Assembly: GCA_947000775.1 (NCBI GenBank)
Contig: CAMQGK010000334.1
Coordinates: forward strand, 2,759,501 to 2,823,500
Length of the DNA: 64,000 nt
From: Pterois miles
Lineage: Eukaryota > Chordata > Actinopteri > Perciformes > Scorpaenidae
Direction of reading: 5' to 3'
The notes beneath the pieces were generated by a model. That model did no database searches, was not told the origin of the DNA, and was given only the letters and a program-made list of their open reading frames with translations. A program made the position numbers and the translations under genes. Numbering within the stretch: the stretch's first letter is position 1; each line of letters starts with the position of its first letter. Positions 25,801 through 39,800 of the stretch are shown here, one piece after another.

Positions 25801-28800
25801 TGGTTTGTCCATTCTGGGCTACTGTAGAAACATGGCGGACTCTGAAGAGGACCTGGTCCCTATGTAGATACAAAGGGCTCATCCTAAGCTAAACATAACA
25901 ATTCTTAGTTTCAGGGAATTTTACACTAATGAAAACATGAAAATTATTATTAGTAGTATTAGTATTGTTATATTCCATTTCTGCTAATGGATCCCCCAAA
26001 ATGTTACACACTGTTCCTTTAAAGGTACAACTAATTCATTCACCTCCATTGTACTGTGGTGGAGAGAGAAATCTCAGACACAGATATCTGAAAACCAAAT
26101 AAAAACAAAACCATCTGCATTGGCTAAATACCACTATGTGAGAACATGTTTGGCTCTATAAACAAATTTCAAATTAACCACTTGCTGTCTGTGTTTGTGC
26201 ATGTTTTGCCATACTGTCCGGCTAGGTCACTTTGAAATAGAGTGCTGATGAATTCCCCAAATTTGTATCAATGACATTTTTACACAGCAGCTGGAATATA
26301 GACATTTTCTCCCTTGTCTCTCATGTCCCGCAGAGAGCTTTACCTCACTCATGCACAGGGTCTGGGAGTGAAGGATTATAGCACATGTAACAGGATTACA
26401 GTAATCCCAAAAATAACCACTAATCTGTTAGTTACTGTGGAAACGGCAATCTCTTTGCATATGCTGTCAAAAGCTTGGTGTCTGTTTTTTGGATCTATAA
26501 CAGGACTTGAAGTGGAAAAAAATCTGTTGTCGCACTGCAGTCAACATAAGTTTCACATATCTTAGAGCAATGTGCGGTTATGAGCTCTACATCTGGGTAA
26601 TAGCACTGATTCTAACATTTATTAAACATTGCTGGATTACTGTGGAGATTCTAATGTTAAGTAGGTAATGTGTTAAAAAAAAAAAAACCCTTATAATCTT
26701 CTCAACTTTAATTCTGGCACTAATATAGGAAATGTGTGGTGTTAACTGTCCTCTGCTGAATGAATCACAAAAAGCGTGTCTGTATTGATGCACTATACAC
26801 TATAAATAATAATGATTCATCCACTGGTGTGCATCCTAAGCCCATGTCACACTGTGAAAGCCTCCCCACGCAACCATACAAACAGGTCTGAGAAGCTGGT
26901 GCCCAGGAGAGAGAGATGGAGACAAAAGAAAAACAAAGAAACAAAAAGAACATAGAGGGAGATGCTGAGATGAAGAGAAAAATGGCAACAACGGGGAACA
27001 ACACAGAAAAACATAAAAGACACGGTGAGGAAAAGTGAGGATAAAGAAACTTACCTCAAGCTGTCCTTCCTGTGCACAGTCACATACATCTCGTACACCC
27101 TACCCTGAGGAACAGCGCCCGCTGGAACCAACAAACTCACACCTGCAGGAGGGAGGACAGGGGAGGCAGGATGGATGGAGGCAAAAATAATGAGTTTCAT
27201 CACAGGATGTATTAATTTCACCATGCACAACTGAATTATTGAATGTGCAACCCATTATCACTTTATCATTATGATTAATTATTGAATAATAATTTTTAAA
27301 GGCAACCCATGTAAAACTTGCTCTTGAATATATCAAGTGAATTGTGCTGCAATGTTTTATAGCTTCTGAGAGCTGCTTCCTATCAGCAGGTTGCATTATT
27401 AATTATTTCTGTCTGCCCACTGCTTTTAAATCCTAACAGAAGTCTACTGAAAGTTTTTTTCCTTTTAAAACTAGGTAGCTAGAGAACATCCAAAGGCTGT
27501 TTTTTCTTGTCTGTGCAGTATTAGCTATAAAGGCACATTATGTGGTCACCTTTTAGTACAAGAAATTCGATCTTTCGGAGGCTGTAGCAGACTTAGTATT
27601 AAAGCCAAAAACACTGGCATCATATGAAACTAGAATCATGCCAGACCAGCCATGTCATACTAGCTTGTCACGAAAGGATAAATAATGGCCATTTTCAAGG
27701 GTCCCTTGACCTCTGACCTCAAGATATGTGAATGATAATGGGTTCTATGTGTAACTACGAGTCTCCCCTTTACAGACATGCCCACTTTATGATAATCACA
27801 TGCAGTTTGGGGTAAGTCATAGTCAAGTCAGCACACTGACACACTGACAGCTGGCAACTGGCTGCAGTTTGCCATGTTATGGTCTGAACATATTTTTTAT
27901 TCTAAATGTATTACCTGTGAGGATTTCTGGACAATATTTGTCGATGTTTTGTGTTGTTAATTGATTTACAATAACAATTATATACATACATTTGCATAAA
28001 GCAGCATATTTGTCCACTCCCATATTGATAAGAGTATTAAATACTTGGCAAATCCCTCTTTAGGATACATTTTGAACAGATAAAAAATGTGTGATTGATT
28101 TGAAGTTAATCATGATTAACTATGGACAATCATGCAATTAATATCAATTAAATATTCTAATCAACTGACAGCCCTAGTAATGTATTATTGTTGTTCATGT
28201 AAACATCAAAAAATCTAATTTGCACGCTCTTGCATCTTTCCATTGACTGTGTATCACCACCTATAAAATTCATTTTGCGTCCTGTCTGAGCACACAGTAC
28301 GAAATCACTGCATCATCATTAGCCAGTAACCAGATTTATGATTAGGTGTGTGCAGAACATTTACCAGAGTTGGGTACGATGAGGTGTCCTCCCTGGTTGT
28401 TGAAGGATCCGTGAGCGGTACAGGAAGGGTCTCGTGTTCGGGCCAAGCTCTGGTTGCGAAGGTTCATGGTGTCGCTGTTATCCAACAGAGACTGAGTTAC
28501 CTAGGCATCAAAAGACAGTCAGAATGAACAATATGAATGACGAATGAGAACGTATGCTGTACCAGACAGTATTAGGTCATACCTAATAATACTAATAATA
28601 ATAATACTAAGCTGTTCAGCAAGGACTGGCTGAATTGGAAGTCTGAAGGTATTAAATGGTAAATAAAACATACAGATGTTAATGTCTAGTTTGGCTGGGC
28701 AGCACAGAGCCACACAAACCAGAGGTTCATAGAGGTGCAGAGAAGTTTCACTGTGCAAGGCCAGTCTTTGCTGGTATAGGTCAGTGTGGTTTTATTTTTG

Positions 28801-31800
28801 CCTGACCAATTAGGGTGAGCGTTGAAAGAACAATTTGTTAATGCTCCCTTTTCCACTAGAATTTCACTGCATTCATCAAAACAGTTTCATTTTTTTGCCT
28901 TCATGTTTTCTTGGTAACTATTAAGCAAAATACTACAGGGACGATCTGCATCTGCCTGGAAGCGCTGCCATAGGGCTGATCTGGCAGGCAGAGAAGACGA
29001 TGGATTTACAGTAGACCTATGAAACCACCTTAGGGTAAGTGGTATAATATAGCCTGCTTTGCATTTACCTTTTGACATGTCCACTGTGAGATGTATAATA
29101 AGGACTTAACATTCAGTAGTTTACTCTGCTACATCACACAAAGCTGAAAAGAAGTTGCTTAAGTGTGTTAAACACCAGACTAAAGCAAAGAAATATCCTC
29201 AAATTAGCAAGGGAATGTCAGCCATTAAAAAATACCCATAATAACAAAGAAAATCGTCAAAAAAAAGTGCCAGTGACACCTAGAGCTCAAAGATAGTGAG
29301 TTCAGCTCTCGTACTGCCTCGAGACAGGTGCAGTGATGAAACAGAGCGGTTTCTTCTGTATTTGTGACAAGTGACTCTGGTATGCATGTCATGTAGTTGA
29401 CAGAGAAGAGGGAGGAAACTGGGGCACTGAGCTGCATGTATAGTCATGGTGTTTGGTTTTATGTTTATGTGAGTGGGGATACATAGCTGCTGTGTTTCAG
29501 TACTTCTCACTATGCTTCTGCAGTGTAACCACACTTCAGGAGGAAATGTTTCGAAATCCTACTGCGCTCATACAGAAAATTTTACTGTCAAAAATCATAG
29601 AAGTGGATTGAAGATACTGACGTTAGGATACATGCTCTGTATTACCTTCGGAGACAGTTTGGATGTGAAGTCTCCTCCAAGGTCGTCTTGCGGTGTGACC
29701 AGACCAGACGAGTTGTAGACTTTGATCTTCAAGTTGGGTAGAGGGTCCAGGAGAGGGGAGTTGGTCATTGGGATTTTATCTGACACATCATGGAGGGCGT
29801 ACACTGGACCACGGTACATGGCAGCTGCATTTGTCAGGTCAGGAGGAGCTGTCAGTAGATCAGCTAGAGGGTTAACGGAAAAGAGAGAAAGGGATAAAGA
29901 AAATAATTAATATTAATGTGAGAAAATACGACACAAATAGCAACGGTCAAGTTTTCAGGATTGTTCCGCTAACAGCTGAGGGTCAGAGAAAAGGGCGTCT
30001 GAGACAGAGAGGAAAAATAAAGGGTAAAGCTACTTTGAATCCTCAGTGGTATAAACTGCAACTCATGGCTGCAGTAAAGGACAGATGTGGGGGACTTGTA
30101 GATCAGTGAGCAGGAAAAAAGGGGAGTTAAAACGAGAGCAGGCAAGGCTGCTGATAAGGTATCAGTGTCTTGTGTGATACATTGCAGCACACGGGGGCAT
30201 GGCCTGGATCACGGACTAGTCATGGCTGCTGCACAGACTGAGAGACAGAGAAAATGGACCTTATTTCACACTGTATATATAACAGAACAGGATAGCTTCA
30301 TGTCATCTGTTAAGCTCTTCAAAACGCGTCTGACTTCACAATCAAAGAAGCTGTCACACTTTAATCACATCAAGGTCTTTTTTAAAAATGCTCACAATGT
30401 GATGACAAAACCTGCTGTGCACATTTACCACAAAACCATGACCATGTTAATTGGCAATGATAATTGTTAAGACTGATCTATCTGGGCTAAGTTAATTAAC
30501 ACTCATCCTATTATATTGTATGCAATGTCTTTTTACCCACGTTATCCACATATCATGGTGTACTATATATCATGATGTAAATATATGTAATTTATTTAGA
30601 ATAGAACAAGCAAGACAACATACAGTATAGTGGTGTAGAGGTCGGTGATGAGGTGGGTGTACTACAAGGTAGATGGGTAATAAGTCACAGAGGAGGAAGT
30701 GAGTATACTGTCCTATACTGGATAGTCCAATGGCTTTTTGGCCGATAGGTGGGTATACTGTAAACTGCCAGAAAAAGAAGTGGGTATACCTGCGTATACC
30801 TTCCACTGCACCACTGACAACATACAAAGAGCAACATTCAAGCAAACTTTAAAAACTGTAAGCACACCAATGTCAACCTGATCAAAATGATTATATTATT
30901 AAAAACTTAAAGAACAACTTGGCATTTTTTGCCAAACAGCTGCTACTCCACTGTGACCACAATTACAAGACAATCGCATACTGAACTGGTCTTCAGTGTC
31001 AGAGATTCACTTGAGTCATCATACTCATCTGAGACATGCAATGTAGTGTAGCAAGAGTATTCAAAAGCCATAAAGTCAGCAAATGTACACGGTAGTCTGC
31101 TAACATTAACCACTACACACTACTGGTCATACCACACCGAGTGAGACTGTAGCAGCAAATCCCCATTTCCATTTGTAAGAGGAAGAATGTGTCATTTCCT
31201 TTTTCTTTAGTGACAAAGTCTCATTTTAAACAAAGTACTAGATTGACCCGTGTTATCTAATGAATCATTTTTGAAGCTGTAAGTGGAATCACCGCTGAAA
31301 ATGAAATAAAACTCTCCTGAGCGTTGGACCAGATGTGATTTGAGGCGACTGAGTGGACTACAATCTGTGTGTACAGTCTTACAGTTGGTGTGTATCCTGC
31401 AGGGCTGACCCGAATGCTTTGAAGCTTTTGATGATTGCCATGGTAATCCACCTTTAAATCACTATTCGAGTGATTCATTTTTTGTTTTGTTTTTAAATAT
31501 GCATGTGTGTAGAGATGTGTGTATGTACAGTAGTGTGGCAGCGCTGCCGTCTCGGACAATGAAACGGTGGCGATGGAGACAGACGGACAGAAGAACACGT
31601 CAGCCTGCTGCGCCGCCAAGCTTCGGATACCTTCGAGTATCTCTCACCGAAGCTTCAAAGCCCCAAAAATGGTATTCGGGACGGTCCTACTATCCTGATG
31701 TTTTACACTGCTCTTTCTGGAGCTATCACAGCTGAAGCTAATAGTGGAAACTTTTCCTGTACTGCAAGCAAACACTCGAGCACACATACATACAAGCTCT

Positions 31801-34800
31801 CATAAATAAAACACATCTGCAATGTAAAACAGCGGCACTACAAAAACACTCACGCATGCAAACACGTCTTGCATACCAATGACTCATACCACACTATACT
31901 GTACATACCCATACATGCACACACCACATCCAGTATATGTGAATAAGACAATGTCGCTGGAGAGGTGTAAGACCCTCTGACACTCCCCTCTGTGCCTGTC
32001 ATGGAAAGGTGAGTGTAAGCCGGGGGGCAGCTGTAGGAGCATGGTGATTGCTAATCAGTACAGTATGTACATACAATATTCAAACAGTCTGCAGCACTGG
32101 TTCCCAACCTGGGCGGTCACAACCACCTACTAGACCAATGCCAAAGCTTCACAGGGGGGTCACAGGGCCTTCTTGATTTTAAGGGGTGTGAAACACTTCT
32201 AAAAAATATATACAGTTGGCCTATATCTCAGCATTTCAATCATTTCTGTGAAGAAAACTATATAAAATTGTTATTTTTAAGGTTTGGATTATTATTTAAT
32301 ATATAATTCTGACAGGATAAGGGGTGATGACATGAACACAAGTTATATTCCCAAAGCTTTCCCTCTCTCCATGTCCTGCATTAGAAAAGTACACAGTTAA
32401 AACAATGAAAGAGCTGACAGAACAATGGCTAAGTGCCACAGACAAGACAAGACCAAATTTGTCAAAACAGAAGCTTATCAAGTATGTATGACTGTTAAAA
32501 TGTGCTCAAAATTCAACTTAATTGTGTGTTTTATGCAAACCTGCAGTTCTTATGGTCATTATTTGGGTTGATTGAACAGTTTATCAGTTGTCCTTTACAA
32601 ATATTGTTATACGTTGAATATAATATGAAATATCCATAAAATCTGTCAGTCAGGGGTCATCAGTTTATTCAATAATAGAGAAAGGGGTCCCTGATTGGGA
32701 ACCACTGGTTGACAGTATGCTGATTTCAGTTTTAAAATGCATCTGCCTCATTTTACCTTTACCAATCACTCAATACTATTTTTTTGACTCCCAACATTGC
32801 TGGCTTAAATACAGTAGAGGTTTTAATGAGGTCCTGATCTTTTTCCGGAAAGGCTCAATAACATGCATATTTGTAATCAAGAAGCTAAAAAACCTTTTGA
32901 AATGATTGGTAACGCTTTAACAAGAGTGACTTGACTTCAGTTTGTTCCATCTGCCAGAATGTTTCTTCAAGGTAATTGGAAAGATGCTGCAGCCAAGTGC
33001 TCCTGATTGTAATAATAATACATTTGGCAATACCAACAAACAGTAAATCCTACATGGGGATTTACTTTACCAAGGTGAATCAAGTGAAAGTGCTCCAAGC
33101 GACCCTATAAGACGAGTTCAGTCACTCTTGTAGCTAGTTTTGCTCAGCAATTCTGCTACAACCTTTTTCAGTTTAACACAATTTATTCTACAGGCAGAAA
33201 AACACCACAGTGCATTTCTGCATAAACAACTCGCTCCCATCAGAAAACCCAACAAATATCCAAGATTTAATTGGAATTGGGATCACAGGACGGCCCGGTA
33301 CCTACTGAGAACAATTCCAGATTTGTTCACACCAGGCACCATACTTTTTTTGGGCGTAAAGCCTGAAATCCTGTCGTTCCCTCCACGAGACCATCCATTC
33401 TAATTTTAAAATCCCTCATTATCACCCCCCACCACTGCCAACATACCCCAACACACACACACACATCTGTCACATATCACTCTCTTCCTCTCTCTATCAC
33501 CAGGCTGTTTACCCTTAAAGCCAGCGGGTATTCCTGCCAAATCATCCCTGCTGAAATTTAATTAACAACTAACGGAAAGCCACAGAGAGAGAAAGAAGAG
33601 AGAGAGACAGAGCGAGAGAGAAAGTCAGAGGGGGACAGAGAGAGAACAACGCAGGGACATAATTCTTCATTAATAGTAATCGTAGATGGTCCCTCGATGC
33701 AGAGTGACAAGCATCCTAATGCTTTGCTGACAAAATGTCACCCAATCTCTGCTCAAGCGAAGGCATTCGCCCTTGTACAAACACGGAAATGCACATACAC
33801 AATTATTTTAACTCGCTGTTTGCCAATTTGTTGCATCCTTTGTGACCTCGCTTTCCTGGTTTTACTTTATACCACAGTTTGAATTTGATCATCCACCCAC
33901 AGCTGAACACATAAAGCAAACTATTAGTGTCCTGTTACAGGTGTTGTACCTTGTAGATGTCACTCAGCTTGATTAAGATTGATTAAATCTATGTCACAGA
34001 TGTAACCTATAAACTGTGTATAAGAAGTGACGTCACACATTGGTTTGTGGACTGCCGTTTTGAAGCCTCGAGTTCAGCGTTCACCATCTTGTTTTATTGC
34101 AGTCGTGACACAAGAGGGTGGAGCTAAATACAACAGAACACTGAATAAGACATTCTCAGACAACCAAGAAGGTTAATTAGCTTTCATGAAATGAAAACAC
34201 ACTGTGAAAGGGTTTAAGTTTTAAAACAAAAACATGGATAACTCCCAGACTGGACAACACTACGGTATCGGCTGTGTAGCCTATATGACCTATTTCACTC
34301 TAAATGGGACCAATATTTACAAAATGAACATCATGCTGTATTGAAGAACACTTGAAACTAACAATTGAGACCATAAACTCATGTGTCTAATGTTTAATGA
34401 GAAAATAAATCAAGTAGGCTGATTTTGTCATCAACTGACTTCTTTTTTTGCAACCAGAGGAGTCGCCCCCTGCTGGCTCTTAGAAATAATGCAAGTTTAC
34501 GACACTTCCACATTGTCAGACCCCAGAGTTGCCCACTGATGTATCCCCTTTGTAAACAATGTAGACTATCAAATACTATTAAGTATGCTGAGTACCAGTA
34601 TGAGCACTTGCTTTGTCATTAACTATTTTAAGCCATCTAATTGACAGTATTTCATTCAAATTTGTGGGAGTGTATCGCATGACAAATGCATTTCTCAGCC
34701 TGATGGTCAGGTTTATTTCTTTTTTTTAGAGTGCGTAAGCCCAGTGTTTGTTGTTTTATCTATTGAAGATGAAGATTCTTATAGGAAAAGTCAGAAGTTC

Positions 34801-36780
34801 ATGGCGCCTGTGGACTGATCCCTGATTCATCCACATTCCCTGTCCGATCTTGGCATTTCCAGTAAGCCACCGAATGCATGCCCATGGGTGTACAGGTGTG
34901 TGTGGCTGCGTGCTTCTCGTTGTCTTATCCATTTCCCAAAGACGGAGTGGAAGAAACGGCGACACAGACAGAGGAGAGTGAACGACGGCTCCACTTTAAC
35001 AGGAAGACAAACAGGGAGGGAACGTCTGTTACGGTAGGAGTCACTGAGAGACGGCGAGGGAAAGACAGAGACGTGGAGACGGAGAGAGGAGGATGCTGAT
35101 AAACAGGAAACGCGATTGACCTGAATGTGCAGAAGGGAAGGGAGAGAGAAAGAGTGAGACAGAGAAGGAGAATGACAGAGAGAATGAAAGAGAGAGCTCT
35201 GTGGTACAGACGGAGATTAATCCAAAAGCAGCAAAGATTGACAGCCGGAGGCCGAGGAGAGAAAGAAAAATTATGCTAGCATGAAAGCCTCAATGACGAC
35301 AGAACAGGTATGGTTATTTCCATAGAGACATGATCGCATCTGGTATTCTGAATCAATCTATCCATCTGCCTATTTAAACATCTGGCCATCATCGTACACA
35401 TTATGCAATAAAAAAATTGGTATGACAGCAGCACTTGTCAGCAGCCGCCTTAAACACCATTTAAAAGGAAGAGTGAAAAGCAAGTCATTACATGTTGTAG
35501 AGCTGCAACAAATGATTCATTTCATTGGTGATTAATCTGTCGATTAATTTCTGGATTAATCGATCAGTTGTTTGGTCTATAAAATGTCAGGAAATAGTGA
35601 TCAGTGTTTCCCAAAGCCCAAGATGACGTCCTCAAATGTCTTGTTTTGTCCACAATTCAAAGATATTCAGTTTACTGACAGGAGTAAAGAAACCAGAAAT
35701 TATTCACATTTAAGAAGCTTGAATCAGAGAATTTAGACATTTTTTCTTAAAACTTTGATTAGCGACAGTTGGTGTTTATTTCAATAGCTGACAACTAATC
35801 GATTAATCGTCGCAGCTCTAACATGTAGTGTACTTTCTTTATTTTAATTAGGTGGCTGTTTTAATACTTTTTGAGTACATCAACATAAAGTATTTTGTTC
35901 AGTTACATTTAGATAGATGCCATTGTACCTTGAAAACAAACCCAAATAGCATATTTTGTTTCTTTCATTAAGCCTTAGTGGTCACAGTTTGTAACTTTTT
36001 GTGTCTACCTGTTTTCAACACAAGTAATCTTACAATATAAAAAGTAAATTAACACCCCCTGAAAACACTGACATCACTGTTGGATGTGATTACAGGTGAA
36101 ACCGGCTTGAACCTTTCAACCAGAGAGGGCAGTGAAAGCAGTGGTGTTTAGTCGCTCTTTAAACCAAGCATCAGTGCTTCTACTTGGGTTGGATATTGGG
36201 TTGACTGTGTTTTCTGTATCACTCCTTACCCGATCTGGCTGTTTTGATATTAACAGACTGGAAGCCCCCGTTGAGTGCTGAGGTGTCGATGATGTCCGAG
36301 TCAAAGTCGCGGTGTGTCTTGCGGTAGACGAAGAGCGCCACGATGACCGAGATGACCAGGCACATAATCACTGCGATGACGATGCCCACGTAGAGCGCCA
36401 CATCATCTGTGCTTGGAGCAGCTACGGGAGACAGAAAGAGAAACACAGCAGACGGATATTGTTAACCATGAATTGAAAGATCTGCTTAAGAGGAAATGGA
36501 TATCAGAAAGGAAAGACGCAGTAACAGCCACAACGATAATACCTCTCAGGGAACAGCGGAGCAATGGCAGAAAATAAAATACTATTTATAAGAGGAGATG
36601 GAATGTATTGCAGGCTTGATATGGTTTCTGTCATTCTTCACGTTACCTCAGACCACCTATCGGACTCAAAAACAACAATCTATATAGGCTCCATTTCAAA
36701 CAAAACTTTCAAATAGTCCCCCAGCTCATGTAATGTGGTCATTTGTCTAGACAGAGGTAGAGAGAGACAGAGACCCCTTT

Positions 36781-36816
<36 letters not shown>

Positions 36817-39800
36817 GGTAGCAACTCTTAAAACTTAATATGGCTGTTAATTATTTTACAAGGGTCCTAACGTCCTTTTTCAATCAGGCTGAGACTTTAA
36901 TGGTGTTTCAGTGAGAACAGCAGTGGAAATTGTCATTCATGATCCATATTTTAAAGTAGAGTAAGAACATTTTAAGTGATGAGTGATGTGAATGGTAAAA
37001 GGTATGAGTTTAGGGATGAAGGGGAGAGGAAATGAACGAAGGATGAGAGGAGACGAGCACAGGGGGGAGTACTGATGAGGAAGCAATAAGAGTGAAAGCC
37101 AGTAAGAGGAGAGGAGTATTGAAAAGAGGACCCAAGCAGTTGAGGAGTGAATAGAAAGGGAAGGGGAGTTAAATAAAGAGAATAAAAGAAGCACATAAAA
37201 AAGAGAATAAGGAAGCAGGGAAGATGTGAGGAAACAAGTAGGGCATAATAAAACAGGAGAGGAGAGAAGAGAGGTGATAACAGTAAAGAGGAAAAAGAGG
37301 GCAAAAGAAGTGGAAGTGCACTTGAACTTCAAAGCAGCAAAACAAACAAGCCTACATATTTAACATGAGCCTCTGAAACTTTTTGGAGCAGTTTCACACT
37401 TAACTTTCACATACACTCGTATAATCACGTCCTCTGTAGCTAGTAGGGAGGGATTTGTCTGCAGCTATTAAGAAGACGACACAAAAGTATAGGAATGCTC
37501 CTTTTAATCTGCCCTTAAAGTTGAGAGGCAGATAACAGGCTTTTAGCTACAAACAGCCTGAGTCATTTGCTTAAGGATTTGCTGTTGTCACATCAGAACA
37601 AGTTCAGAAAGCATGAGCTTGATTAAGCATGAAAGAATCCTTTGATGAGGCACACAAACATCCAGGCTTACATATGCCGAAGCATGATACCCACATCCGC
37701 AGAAGCGAGGCCACTCCTGATGGTGTTAGTTACCCGTTTACCACTTGAGGGAGCTATGAACCACTTCTGGGGTCTCTGGGGAGCTGAGCAGAAGAGGGCA
37801 AAGCATGTCCCTCTTAATTAAGTCTGTGACTGAGATGAACCAAATGTCTCTGGGCACTTTGTCCAGAACACAGAAAAATATACAAAAGGGTTCGAAATAC
37901 CACAGTGTCGTCAAGGCCCTTGACACAGTATTTTTGTAAAATAACCACTATTGTAATCAATGTCTGAAAATGTAACTATGTTGAAAGCTGTTACCACTGT
38001 GGTAATGTGTATGAACATGGTGCATGGTAAAGCACAAATGTTGCACTTAGGGAGCACAGTGGCTGTAATTGCCTCCAACAACCAGAGAGCAAAATAAAGT
38101 TCACATTTTAACATTTTCTCCTCTGAAAAACACCTGATATTTAAGTAATGTTTTTCTCATTCAACCACAAACTAAATGCTATCCTGACACCAACTTGAGC
38201 TGACAGGATTAGTCAATTAAAGCAGCAGTAAGCAGAATATTTTTGGCATCATTGGGCAACGTTCAGGGAGAAAACTAGATTTCTGCACCTCCTCATGGCT
38301 CCGTTTTCAGGATTTCTAGCCTGTGACGGGAGACTTTGGTCAATCACCGGTCATTTCAGAGAGACAGCGTTCTTATTGGCTGCGCCGGTCTAGAGGCAGC
38401 TGTCAATCACTCGTGAACTTTGATCAAACGGTCAAACTGGGTAGCGCTAATCAAATATAGATCAATATTCTGTTACTGTAATGCTTATTTATCACCAAAT
38501 GCTTTCAGAAACATCTTGCCGTGTACTGTTCAGCTGGAAAATGAGAGTGTTTGCTTCGACTGGTGGGCGGTGCTTGGTATTTCCTTAACAGATTTCAACA
38601 TGGCTGCCGGGTTAGAAATGTCCTCATTTTATAGCTGAAGAGTACACTGCAAGATGTTTCAGAAAACATCTTAAAATAGAGCATTACGGTCACAGAATAT
38701 TAATTCATATTTGATCAGCGCTGCCTAGTTCGACTGGTTCATCAGAGGTATTGAGTGACTGACAGCTGCTCAGAGACGGCAGACTCCAGCTCAGCTCTGA
38801 TTGAATGTGCTGAGAAATCTTGCAGATGCCATTAGCAGCACCGGAGGACACAGAGGTACATGATTTTTTTTGCATTTTTCATGCATTATTGTCAGGATAT
38901 AGTGACGTTTTATAGAAATAATTTTTTTTTAAATTATATTTGCTCCAATTCTGCCTTATCTTCTACCTGCTCCTTTAAATTAGTAATTAGTATTGATCAG
39001 TTATGTTAAAGCAGGCTTTTGTTGAATGCAGGTAAACACTAGGTGGAATACAAAAGTGGAGGCTCGCATTGGCTGAAATTTAATCGCAAAACTCTTCGGC
39101 TATCGTATGATGACGATTTGGCTTTTTGTTAGCTAAAAAATAAACTGCTAACTGCATGCAAACTGCCTACTTGTGAAACAATCTGGGCAAAGACTTTGTC
39201 ACTCAACTCAAACTCCATTCTAGCATCTCTAGTTGCTCATCAGACTGTAAACAATGACTGGCAAACAGATAACGGCTGGCTGGCTACACCGGAACCCCTG
39301 AAATGTTAGCCCTAGAGGCTAAATCACCGTCAGATCAATAACCAATGGGTTCCAAGACTTTTGTCTGGCGTTATATTGACAAAACGACAAATTAATTAAA
39401 AGAGAAAATACATGGCAGACGAGTCAATAACAATAACAATCATTAACGTAAGTACTGTACCCAGATGTCTTGCCTGCCTAAATGTCATGCAGTTTGTTAT
39501 ATAAACCAGACTGAGGAAAGGAATCATCCATAATTCATGTTTACAACCCCTGATCTGTGTTTAAGAATTTGCACTCTTTTCACAAAGATTCATGACACTG
39601 TGGGGGTTCGTTAAATCGCCACCAAATATCTGTTCATCACATTTAACTCAAACTTAGAGCACCACCTTTAAATCTTCAGAGTTTAACCCCTATGGATTTC
39701 GTCACATGCAGCCACCAATTTTCTTTTGATGTGACAGATTGCTGTAAAAATGCCCCGATGACACAGCTGCACAAAGTTGCCTGTTATCAAGGTCCTTGCT

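Larger units (their letters stand above)
29864..36229 (-). other. unc5c intron between E4 and E5
   Basis: GT-AG intron of 6366 nt holding hAT-type elements at 30623-30816, 32095-32707 and 35498-35820, and a dispersed repeat at 34006-34490. Purine-rich tracts lie at 33580-33650 and 34960-35270. No exon seen. Confidence 0.85.

Noticed and set aside
36937..37332. 110- and 131-codon hydrophobic minus-strand frames
   Set aside because: They result from the pyrimidine-rich tract; there is no start context, domain or splice sites.
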